DNA of 14,305 nucleotides from JACQNR01 sp049515175 (lineage in GTDB: Bacteria; Acidobacteriota; Terriglobia; UBA7540): positions 1-14,305 of the forward strand of contig JBEKUI010000097.1 in NCBI GenBank assembly GCA_049515175.1. The letters are read 5' to 3'. The position numbers and the translations under genes are program-made. Below the pieces are notes generated by a model. The model ran no database searches, had not been told where the DNA came from, and saw nothing but the letters and a program-made list of their open reading frames with translations. Positions 7,095-13,972 of this stretch are shown here, piece after piece (within the stretch, counting starts at the first letter, position 1; every line of letters starts with the position of its first letter).

Positions 7095-9125
7095 ATGATA
7101 TTCCTCGATCACATCTGGCTTGTTCCACTGCTGCCCGTGCTGGGCGCGGCGTTCCAGCTATTCTTCGGCCGCAAGCTCTCGAACCAGGCTGTTTCGGCTG
7201 TCTCGGTGGGCTTGCCCGGCTTGTCCCTCCTTTGGGCATTAGGCTGCTTCGGGCAGCTCGTGCAGCTTCAAAGCAACACCTTTACCAAGATCCTTTATAC
7301 CTGGTTGCCACTTGGGGCGTTCCATCTCTCGAATGGCATTATGGGCAATCTCTCGATCGACGTCGCCTTTCAGCTTGACCATCTTTCCGCGGTCATGATG
7401 CTGGTGGTGACGGGCATCGGCTTCCTGATTCACGTTTACTCGATCGGGTACATGGGGCACGAAGGGGGCTACTACCGCTTCTTTGGCTACCTGAACCTCT
7501 TCATGTTTTCTATGCTCGTCCTGGTGCTGGCGAACAACTACCTGATGATGTTCGTCGGGTGGGAGGGCGTCGGTCTTTGCTCTTACCTTCTGATCGGTTT
7601 CTACTTCCACCGCAAGTCGGCGTCGGACGCGGGCAAGAAGGCGTTCCTCGTCAACCGCATTGGTGACGCGGGCTTCCTCATGGGCGTGATGTTGATGTCG
7701 GTTACGTTCGGCAGCGTGAATTTCATTGAGGTCACGGAAGCGGCGCGCAGCGGCCGTTTCGCAGTGGGCGACACGATCATCACGGCCATTTGCATTCTGC
7801 TCTTTGTGGGCGCGACAGGGAAGTCCGCTCAGATTCCGCTCTACGTCTGGCTGCCCGATGCCATGGAAGGCCCCACGCCGGTCAGCGCCCTGATCCACGC
7901 CGCGACGATGGTGACCGCGGGCGTTTACATGGTGGCGCGTTCGAACGCGTTGTTCGTGCTGGCGCCGACAGCGCTGGCGCTGGTTGCCGCGATCGGTGCC
8001 GCGACGGCCCTCTGGGCGGCTTCCATCGGTCTCGTGCAGAACGACATCAAGCGCGTGCTCGCTTACTCGACGGTCAGCCAGCTCGGTTACATGTTTCTGG
8101 CCTGTGGCGTGGCGGCCTTCGGAGCGGGGATTTTCCACCTGATGACTCACGCGTTCTTCAAAGCGCTGTTGTTCCTTGGTTCTGGCAGCGTGATCCACGC
8201 CATGTCGGGCGAGCAGGACATGCGCAAGATGGGCGCGCTCTGGAGCAGGATTCCCATCACCGCCAAGACGATGCTCGCCGGCACGCTCGCCATCAGTGGC
8301 GCGCCGTTGCTCTCGGGCTTCTTCAGCAAAGACGAAATCCTGTGGCAATCTTTCGCGAGCCCCTACGGCAGCGTGCTTCTCTGGGGCGTCGGCGTCCTCA
8401 CGGCAGGGATGACGGCGTTCTACATGTTCCGGCTCTTCTTCATGACGTTTGCTGGAACGTCACGCGTACCGCACGAGGTGGAGCATCACCTTCACGAGTC
8501 GCCCAAGGTGATGACCTATCCGTTGATCGCTCTGGCAGCGGGCGCGGTGGCGGCGGGCTGGATCGGCTGGCCAAGCGTGCTGGGAGGCTCAAATCACTTC
8601 GAGCATTTCCTCGAGCCCATTTTCGAGAATCCTGCCCTGCGGCCCCTCGAGCATCACGTCTTCTCTCTCGAATTCGGATTGATGTTCGGGTCGGTGGTTG
8701 TAGCAGCCATCGGTGCATGGATCGCTTATCGCTGGTATGTGAAAAATCCGGAAGTTCCGGAGCGTGTGGCGCAGAAGGCCGGCCCACTCTATCAGCTGGT
8801 TCTGGAGAAATACCGGGTCGACGAGCTGTATGACCTCCTGTTCGTCAACCGCGTGAAGAATCTGGGCAACGGTCTGGCGGCGTTTGATCTGGGCGTTGTC
8901 GATGGCGCGGTCAACGGCGCCGGCTGGACGACGCGCATGACGGCTGAACTCTCTCGCATTTGGGATCTCTATGTCATCGACGGCATTGTGAACCTGATTG
9001 GTTTCGTGGCCAAGCTCTTCAGCTATCCCATGCGGATTGTGCAAACCGGACTGGTGCAGAACTACGCCTTGCTGATCACGCTCGGCGTGCTGGCCTTCAT
9101 GGCGTACTATCTGCTGCATTTTTGA
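7095..9125 (+). CDS. nuoL: NADH-quinone oxidoreductase subunit L
   Basis: The distal antiporter-like subunit of complex I (ND5 family), 676 residues. The channel residues are present: E157 in VGWEGVGLCSYLLIGF and K243 in GATGKSAQIPLYVWLP, followed by the conserved MEGPTPVSALIHAATMV and NDIKRVLAYSTVSQLGYM. The C-terminal part (about 540-676) contains the long lateral helix that runs along the membrane arm and ends in a final membrane segment, ALLITLGVLAFMAYYLL. I chose the ATG at 7095 (MIFLDHIW). In-frame GTG codons at 7086 and 7089 would overlap the nuoK end and add two or three residues. No strong ribosome-binding site decides this. The TGA stop lies inside the first heptad of a GATTTTG repeat. 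Confidence 0.96.
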   Translation: MIFLDHIWLVPLLPVLGAAFQLFFGRKLSNQAVSAVSVGLPGLSLLWALGCFGQLVQLQSNTFTKILYTWLPLGAFHLSNGIMGNLSIDVAFQLDHLSAVMMLVVTGIGFLIHVYSIGYMGHEGGYYRFFGYLNLFMFSMLVLVLANNYLMMFVGWEGVGLCSYLLIGFYFHRKSASDAGKKAFLVNRIGDAGFLMGVMLMSVTFGSVNFIEVTEAARSGRFAVGDTIITAICILLFVGATGKSAQIPLYVWLPDAMEGPTPVSALIHAATMVTAGVYMVARSNALFVLAPTALALVAAIGAATALWAASIGLVQNDIKRVLAYSTVSQLGYMFLACGVAAFGAGIFHLMTHAFFKALLFLGSGSVIHAMSGEQDMRKMGALWSRIPITAKTMLAGTLAISGAPLLSGFFSKDEILWQSFASPYGSVLLWGVGVLTAGMTAFYMFRLFFMTFAGTSRVPHEVEHHLHESPKVMTYPLIALAAGAVAAGWIGWPSVLGGSNHFEHFLEPIFENPALRPLEHHVFSLEFGLMFGSVVVAAIGAWIAYRWYVKNPEVPERVAQKAGPLYQLVLEKYRVDELYDLLFVNRVKNLGNGLAAFDLGVVDGAVNGAGWTTRMTAELSRIWDLYVIDGIVNLIGFVAKLFSYPMRIVQTGLVQNYALLITLGVLAFMAYYLLHF

Positions 9126-9148
9126 TTTTGGATTTTCGATTTTGGATT
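9124..9148 (+). repeat. Heptad repeat, GATTTTS units, overlapping the nuoL stop
   Basis: Units GATTTTG, GATTTTC and GATTTTG are followed by GATTA. The first two bases, GA, are the end of the nuoL TGA stop. A nearly identical array follows the atpB stop at 13751-13781. Confidence 0.8.
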
Positions 9149-9195
9149 AAAAGTGGAACTCGGAGAGATTCGATAGACGCGCGGCTTCGGCCGGG

Positions 9196-9231
9196 GTTCG
9201 ACTGTCAACTGTTGACTGTCGACTGTTAACT
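9196..9231 (+). repeat. Array of GTYRAC hexamers at seven-base spacing, copy 1
   Basis: After a degenerate GTTCGAC (9196-9202) come four palindromic-type hexamers, each separated by a single T: GTCAAC (9204-9209), GTTGAC (9211-9216), GTCGAC (9218-9223) and GTTAAC (9225-9230). All four possible GTYRAC forms occur exactly once. The array ends about ten bases before the nuoM ribosome-binding site. Confidence 0.85.
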
Positions 9232-9239
9232 GCTTTCCT

Positions 9240-9243
9240 GAGG
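9240..9243 (+). promoter_or_regulatory. Ribosome-binding site of nuoM
   Basis: GAGG lies six bases before the ATG at 9250 and fixes the nuoM start. It sits just after the GTYRAC array and is one of the clearer Shine-Dalgarno matches in the nuo run. Confidence 0.65.
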
Positions 9244-9249
9244 TAAACG

Positions 9250-10860
9250 ATGCATTTCTTCCATGACCACATTCTGAGCATCACGCTCTTCACCCCGCTT
9301 CTGGGGTTGTTGGTGCTGCTATTCATTCCCGGCGGCAACAAGAACGCCGTGCGCTGGTGGGGCAACATCGGGATGTTCATCGGCTTCCTGGTGTCGCTGC
9401 CGCTGGTCTTCTGGTTCATGGAAGAGGCGCCCGACCAGCAGTTCAAGTTCGTCGAGCGGGTGGACTGGATTCCGTCCATCGGGGCGCAATATCACTTGGG
9501 CATTGATGGCATCAGCTTCCTGCTGATCATGCTGACGACGGTTTTGGGATTCATCTCCGTACTTTCTTCCTGGACGGCGATCCAGGAGCGCATGAAAGAG
9601 TACTACGCCATGTTCTTCCTGCTCCAGATGGGAATGCTGGGCGTCTTCATGTCCCTGGATTTCTTTCTCTTCTACGTCTTCTGGGAAGTCATGCTGGTGC
9701 CGATGTATTTCCTTATCGGGGTTTGGGGCGGACCACGCAAGCTCTACGCGGCCATCAAGTTCTTCCTGTACACCCTGGCCGGGTCGGTTCTGATGCTGTT
9801 GGGAATCCTGGCTCTCTATTTCCAATACCACACCGACACGGGCGTCTACACCTTCAACGTGCTCGCCCTCATTCAACACACTTGGCCGGCCAATCTGCAA
9901 TTCTGGGTCTTCTGGGCGTTCATGATCGGCTTCGCCATCAAGGTCCCGATGTTCCCCTTCCATACCTGGCTGCCCGATGCGCACGTCGAGGCGCCCACGG
10001 CGGGCTCGGTGATTCTGGCCGGAGTTCTGCTGAAGATGGGGACCTACGGCTTCATCCGATTCTCGCTGCCGCTGCTTCCCCAGGCGAGTTCCGCGCAGAC
10101 GACCATCAAGATCATGGTGACGCTCTCGATAATTGCCATCGTTTACGGGGCGCTGGTCTCGCTCATGCAGCGCGACATGAAGAAACTGATCGCTTACTCT
10201 TCGGTCAGCCACCTGGGTTTCTGCACCCTGGGCATCTTCGCGCTCAACCCTCACGGCTTGTCGGGAAGCGTCATCCAGCAGATCAACCACGGGATCTCTA
10301 CCGGCGCGCTCTTCTTGATCGTGGGCCTGATCTACGAGCGGCGGCACACACGCGAGATCAAGGAACTGGGCGGGCTTTCCAATGTGATGCCGACTTACGC
10401 CATGCTCTTCATGATCGTCATGCTCTCTTCCATCGGGTTGCCGCTCTTGAACGGCTTCATCGGGGAATTCACGATCCTGCAGGGCGCCTTCGAGGTGAAC
10501 TGGCGCTGGGCGGCGTGGGGCGTGAGCGGAATCGTTCTCGGCGCGGCGTACATGCTCTGGCTCTACCAGCGGACGATGTTCGGCGTCTGCGACAATCCCA
10601 AGAACCAGGTCCTCAAGGACCTCAACCTCCGCGAGATTATGACGCTCGTGCCGCTGGTCATCTGGGCCTTCTGGATCGGCCTCTACCCCAAGCCGTTCTT
10701 TCAGGTGTTGGAGAAGCCCGTGGCGGCAATCGTGCAGCGCGTGAACCCGGCCTTCTATGCCTCGGCCGCGGCTCTGAACACGGCGCCTCCCCCGGCGGCG
10801 GCCCCCGCAGCGGCCGTTGACCCGGCAGCCGCCCATTCTTCCCCGGGAGCCGCGCACTGA
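9250..10860 (+). CDS. nuoM: NADH-quinone oxidoreductase subunit M
   Basis: An antiporter-like proton-pumping subunit (ND4 family) of 536 residues. The conserved charged residues are visible: E146 in YVFWEVMLVPMYF, K231 in GFAIKVPMFPFHTW and K262 in GVLLKMGTYGFIRF, corresponding to E. coli E144, K234 and K265. PDAHVEAPTAGSVILAG and DMKKLIAYSSVSHLGF are further family motifs. Residues 505-536 form an Ala/Pro-rich tail (for example NTAPPPAAAPAAAVDPAAA) not expected in the family core and probably disordered. The gene follows nuoL after 124 bases holding two repeat arrays. Its stop overlaps the nuoN start by one base (TGATG), so M and N are probably translated in a coupled way. Confidence 0.96.
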   Translation: MHFFHDHILSITLFTPLLGLLVLLFIPGGNKNAVRWWGNIGMFIGFLVSLPLVFWFMEEAPDQQFKFVERVDWIPSIGAQYHLGIDGISFLLIMLTTVLGFISVLSSWTAIQERMKEYYAMFFLLQMGMLGVFMSLDFFLFYVFWEVMLVPMYFLIGVWGGPRKLYAAIKFFLYTLAGSVLMLLGILALYFQYHTDTGVYTFNVLALIQHTWPANLQFWVFWAFMIGFAIKVPMFPFHTWLPDAHVEAPTAGSVILAGVLLKMGTYGFIRFSLPLLPQASSAQTTIKIMVTLSIIAIVYGALVSLMQRDMKKLIAYSSVSHLGFCTLGIFALNPHGLSGSVIQQINHGISTGALFLIVGLIYERRHTREIKELGGLSNVMPTYAMLFMIVMLSSIGLPLLNGFIGEFTILQGAFEVNWRWAAWGVSGIVLGAAYMLWLYQRTMFGVCDNPKNQVLKDLNLREIMTLVPLVIWAFWIGLYPKPFFQVLEKPVAAIVQRVNPAFYASAAALNTAPPPAAAPAAAVDPAAAHSSPGAAH

Positions 10861-12341
10861 TGTGGAACCCCTTTTTCCAGCGCGCTGACTACGTGGCCAT
10901 CACCCCGGAGATCGTCGTGGCCATGTTCGGCCTCGGCATTCTTCTCATCGATTTCCTCATCAAGGAAAAGCGCGATAAATACCTGAACGCCGTGTCCGCC
11001 CTGATCGGCTTGATTATGGCGGCCGTGCAGCTCATTCGCTTCTGGCGCGGCGACCTGTTGCAGCTCCCTTACACGGGCTTTGGCGGCAGCGTGGCCGTCG
11101 ATTCCTTCGCCGTCTATTTCAAGCTCATCATCCTGCTGGCGACGGCGCTCGTGGTGCTGCTCTCGGTGCGTTATCTCGAGATCGAGGAAGCACATTTCGG
11201 CGAGTATTACGCGCTGCTCATGTTTTCGGCGGTGGGCATGATGTTCATGGCTTCCGGCCGCGACCTCATCGTGCTCTTCATGGCCCTGGAGGTGATGGCG
11301 CTCTGCGAGTACGTCCTGACGGGGTTCCTGCGTGGCAGCCGACGCTCCAACGAAGCGGCGATGAAATTCTTCCTGCTCGGAGCCTTCTCCTCCGGCCTGC
11401 TGCTTTACGGGATGTCGCTGCTGTACGGCCTGAGCGGCTCGACCAATCTGGCGGTCATCGCCCAACGGCTGGCGGACCGTCCTTCGCCCGACCCGCTCTC
11501 CTGGATGGCGTTGATTACTCTTCTCGCCGGACTGTTCTTCAAGATTGCGGCGGTGCCGTTCCACCAGTGGACCCCGGACGCCTACGAAGGCGCTCCGACC
11601 TCGATTACCGCCTTCATCTCCGTTGCGCCCAAGGCCGCGTCGTTTGCAATCCTGCTGCGAATCCTGATGGTCGGGCTGTGGCCGCTGCGCGAGGATTGGA
11701 AGGTCCTCACCATCGGCGTGGCCGTTGCCACCATGACGCTCGGCAATCTTGCCGCGATGACGCAGACCAATATCAAACGCTTCTTCGGCTACTCGACGAT
11801 TTCCCACGTCGGTTATCTGTTGCTCGGCCTGATTGCGGCCGCGGATGGTAATCGGGAGGGGCTGACGGCCATCGCCATCTATCTTCTGGCCTACACCTTC
11901 ATGAACCTGGGGGCCTTCGCGGTCATCATTGTGATGCGGCGGCAGAACCTGATCGGCGACGAGATTGACGATCTTTCCGGCCTTATGGCGCGCGCCCCCG
12001 GACTCGCCATCCTGATGCTGATCTTCCTGCTGTCGCTGGCGGGGATTCCTCCCACGGCGGGCTTTATCGGAAAATACTTCATCTTCCTCTCCCTGATTCA
12101 AACGGAACATTATCTGCTCGCCGTGCTCGGAGTGGCCTACGCCGTGGTGGCGTTGTACTATTATTTCCGCATCGTGGTGGCGATGTTCATGAAGACCGCG
12201 CCGGAAAGCGTGCCCCTGGCCATCAGCCCCGGCATCCGCGTCGCGTTGGGCGTGACGCTGAGCTTGACGCTGGCGATCGGGATTTACCCGCAGCCCTTCA
12301 TATTGCTGGCCCGGGAAGCGGTCCGGCCGTTCTTTTCCTAA
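10860..12341 (+). CDS. nuoN: NADH-quinone oxidoreductase subunit N
   Basis: The third antiporter-like subunit (ND2 family), 493 residues, with about 14 hydrophobic segments. Key charged residues are E144 in FMALEVMALCEYVL, K228 in LFFKIAAVPFHQWTP and K258 in SVAPKAASFAILLR, matching E. coli E133, K217 and K247. PDAYEGAPTSITAFIS and NIKRFFGYSTISHVGYLLLG are also diagnostic. The length is close to the E. coli protein. It starts at the last base of the nuoM stop, with GGGAG in the nuoM end as a distant ribosome-binding site. It is the last nuo gene here, and only 12 bases part it from the ATP synthase genes. Confidence 0.96.
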   Translation: MWNPFFQRADYVAITPEIVVAMFGLGILLIDFLIKEKRDKYLNAVSALIGLIMAAVQLIRFWRGDLLQLPYTGFGGSVAVDSFAVYFKLIILLATALVVLLSVRYLEIEEAHFGEYYALLMFSAVGMMFMASGRDLIVLFMALEVMALCEYVLTGFLRGSRRSNEAAMKFFLLGAFSSGLLLYGMSLLYGLSGSTNLAVIAQRLADRPSPDPLSWMALITLLAGLFFKIAAVPFHQWTPDAYEGAPTSITAFISVAPKAASFAILLRILMVGLWPLREDWKVLTIGVAVATMTLGNLAAMTQTNIKRFFGYSTISHVGYLLLGLIAAADGNREGLTAIAIYLLAYTFMNLGAFAVIIVMRRQNLIGDEIDDLSGLMARAPGLAILMLIFLLSLAGIPPTAGFIGKYFIFLSLIQTEHYLLAVLGVAYAVVALYYYFRIVVAMFMKTAPESVPLAISPGIRVALGVTLSLTLAIGIYPQPFILLAREAVRPFFS

Positions 12342-12353
12342 CCGGGAGGGCTT

Positions 12354-12578
12354 GTGGCCGCGCCGCGGAACAAACGGACGGACATCTGGGGTCAAGTTGG
12401 TTACTACTCAAGTCTCGGTTTGGTTCTTCCAGCCGCTACTTTGGCTGGTTATACTGTGGGCTGGGCGCTCGACCATGCGTTTAACACGAGGCCGGTGTTG
12501 TCCGTAATTATGACAATACTGGGTATTGTGGGCGGCTTTGTGGAACTCATTCGCCTGATCGGGCGCGAACAGAAATGA
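12354..12578 (+). CDS. atpZ: AtpZ/AtpI-family small membrane protein of the ATP synthase locus
   Basis: A 74-residue protein with two predicted membrane helices (about 16-36 and 48-68). The pattern GYTVGWALDHAFNTRP followed by a glycine-rich second helix (GIVGGFVELIRL) matches the AtpZ/AtpI group, small proteins found ahead of atpB that have been linked to c-ring assembly or divalent-cation transport. The start is a GTG with a strong GGAGG (12345-12349) four bases upstream; no ATG fits. The stop overlaps the next gene as ATGA. Third-position GC is visibly lower than in the nuo genes: 23 of the first 40 codons end in G or C by hand count. Confidence 0.8.
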   Translation: MAAPRNKRTDIWGQVGYYSSLGLVLPAATLAGYTVGWALDHAFNTRPVLSVIMTILGIVGGFVELIRLIGREQK

Positions 12579-12988
12579 TCCTAGGAAGAATGCCAATCAG
12601 AAAACCAACCCTCCTACATGAGCGCGTCGCTGCTTGGATGATAGCAGTAACTCTGTGTGGAATCGTCGCCAGCGTAGCAACCGGGCGCTGGATTTTTGCT
12701 GCGGGTTTCGGTGTTGGCGCCGCGGTGGCAATATTGAATTTTCTCTGGCTCAATCACGCAGCTTTTGCCATCCTCGATGCCCAAGAAAAGAAGGTGTCGG
12801 TCGTCGTAGTGGTCAAGTTCTGTGCCCGTTTCCCACTCGTTATCGCAGCAGTCTATATGTGCGGTCGGACCGGCTGGCTGCCACCCTTGGCCCTGTTAGC
12901 AGGGCTTTGCGTTGGGATTGGAGGGCTATTCGCCGAGGTGCTTTTTCAACTTTTCGAAGGAGGACGGCAGTCTGAGGCGACGTTCTAA
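12575..12988 (+). CDS. atpI: ATP synthase subunit I (AtpI-like)
   Basis: A 137-residue, four-helix membrane protein with helices at about 20-36, 40-58, 74-95 and 100-126. Its small size, helix layout, the NFLWLNHAAFAIL stretch and its place directly before atpB identify it as the AtpI assembly factor for the c-ring. Sequence conservation in this family is low, so context carries much of the weight. The ATG at 12575 overlaps the upstream stop (ATGA). An ATG at 12590, five codons on, is possible, but the AGGAAG before it is too close to serve well. The gene ends 26 bases before atpB. Confidence 0.75.
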   Translation: MILGRMPIRKPTLLHERVAAWMIAVTLCGIVASVATGRWIFAAGFGVGAAVAILNFLWLNHAAFAILDAQEKKVSVVVVVKFCARFPLVIAAVYMCGRTGWLPPLALLAGLCVGIGGLFAEVLFQLFEGGRQSEATF

Positions 12989-13004
12989 CGGGTCGGACTG
13001 GTTG

Positions 13005-13010
13005 TAAGGA
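13005..13010 (+). promoter_or_regulatory. Ribosome-binding site of atpB
   Basis: TAAGGA lies four bases before the ATG at 13015 and supports that start for subunit a. Confidence 0.6.
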
Positions 13011-13014
13011 AGCG

Positions 13015-13749
13015 ATGGAGCACGAGCTCTGGTTTACGACAATTCTGAATAAGCTGATCGGGGGAATTGTTTCCAAAACCCTGACGGTCGCGGGAATTCC
13101 GATCGCCGATCCAACTCGCCCCATTCCAAACTACATTGCGATGGAAGTGTTCGTCATTTTTCTCATCATGGCAGGTGTTCTTCTCCTCCGCCAACGCCTT
13201 TCAATCGAGAAGCCTGGGTCGTTCCAGCAAGCGGTGGAAGTTGCTTTCGAGTTTAGTCAAAACCTAGCGGAGCAGATCATTGGTCATGAAGGTAAGAAGC
13301 ATGTGACGATGTTGGGCAATCTCGGAATATTTATCGTCTTGTGCAATCTGCTCGGCTTGATCCCTTCCTTTCAAACTCCAACCGCCCAAATACAAGTCAC
13401 ACTCGGATGCGCTGTCAGCGTGTTCATTTACTACAACGTTGCTGGGATCCGGCGTCATGGTCTGCTCGGTTACTTGAAAACGTTTTGTGGTCCAATAATG
13501 TGGATAGCCGTCATCATGCTCCCCGTTGAAATCATCAGCAACTTGGCCCGGCTGCTTTCATTGAGCGTGCGTCTCTATGCGAATATGTTCGCGGGAGAAC
13601 TGCTAGAAAAGATTTTCACAGGGCTAGTTCCGATCTTCATCCCCGCAATCGTGATGGGGTTGCACGCATTCGTCTCCATCATACAAACTTACATATTCAT
13701 GCTCCTGCCGGCGGTGTACATCAGCATGGCGGTTTCGGAAGAGCACTAG
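13015..13749 (+). CDS. atpB: F1Fo ATP synthase subunit a
   Basis: A 244-residue membrane protein that forms the two proton half-channels beside the c-ring. The essential arginine is R186 in SLSVRLYANMFAGELL (E. coli R210), and Q224 in SIIQTYIFMLLPAVYIS corresponds to E. coli Q252. The fourth-helix signature LLGLIPSFQTP is also present. Five to six hydrophobic segments are visible. The N-terminus (about 1-40) is short and lacks a long presequence; the family is usually 230-290 residues. Third-position GC (25 of the first 40 codons by hand count) is lower than in nuoM (34 of 40). The next gene, atpE, lies 223 bases away beyond two heptad-repeat arrays. Confidence 0.96.
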   Translation: MEHELWFTTILNKLIGGIVSKTLTVAGIPIADPTRPIPNYIAMEVFVIFLIMAGVLLLRQRLSIEKPGSFQQAVEVAFEFSQNLAEQIIGHEGKKHVTMLGNLGIFIVLCNLLGLIPSFQTPTAQIQVTLGCAVSVFIYYNVAGIRRHGLLGYLKTFCGPIMWIAVIMLPVEIISNLARLLSLSVRLYANMFAGELLEKIFTGLVPIFIPAIVMGLHAFVSIIQTYIFMLLPAVYISMAVSEEH

Positions 13750-13750
13750 C

Positions 13751-13781
13751 GATTTCGGATTTTGGATTTCGATTTTGGATT
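13751..13781 (+). repeat. Heptad repeat, GATTTYS units, after the atpB stop
   Basis: Units GATTTCG, GATTTTG, GATTTC (one base short) and GATTTTG are followed by GATT. They begin one base after the atpB stop. The array differs from the one at the nuoL stop mainly by one extra unit and one missing T. Confidence 0.8.
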
Positions 13782-13820
13782 AACCATTTCTCTGGCTGAG
13801 GATGCACATTTTGATTTCTT

Positions 13821-13859
13821 GTCGGACTGTTAACTGTCGACTGTTGACCGTCAACTGTT
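13821..13859 (+). repeat. Array of GTYRAC hexamers at seven-base spacing, copy 2
   Basis: A degenerate GTCGGAC (13821-13827) is followed by GTTAAC (13829-13834), GTCGAC (13836-13841), GTTGAC (13843-13848) and GTCAAC (13850-13855), each separated by one base (T, T, C), then T and a partial GTT. All four GTYRAC forms occur once, in the reverse order of the copy at 9196-9231. Confidence 0.85.
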
Positions 13860-13962
13860 TTTCACCGCCTGCGTGAACTCCGCCTGTACGAGGGTTGGCG
13901 GGGAACCACCTCCTGGCGCAATTCATCGCTACTCTCCGCTGTGTTACTAGGCTGAGAGCAGA

Positions 13963-13967
13963 AGGAG
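13963..13967 (+). promoter_or_regulatory. Ribosome-binding site of atpE
   Basis: AGGAG lies five bases before the ATG at 13973. This strong match fixes the start and shows that the signal-like N-terminal segment of subunit c is translated. Confidence 0.7.
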
Positions 13968-13972
13968 ACTAT

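Noticed and set aside
9196..9231. CRISPR array
   Set aside because: The units are seven bases with no spacers of 25-40 bases and there are no cas genes; these are simple tandem heptads.
9319..10857. Long open frame on the minus strand across nuoM (512 codons), with similar ones over nuoN and nuoL
   Set aside because: They are antisense shadows caused by strong third-position GC in the true genes. The translations are rich in Arg, His, Gln and Glu, lack membrane segments or known motifs, and have no ribosome-binding sites.
13910..13967. CTCCT (13910-13914) pairing with the atpE ribosome-binding site AGGAG (13963-13967) as a translation switch
   Set aside because: Only five base pairs form and the flanks do not extend the helix. 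A similar five-base match (TCTCC at 13933-13937) shows how easily this arises by chance.
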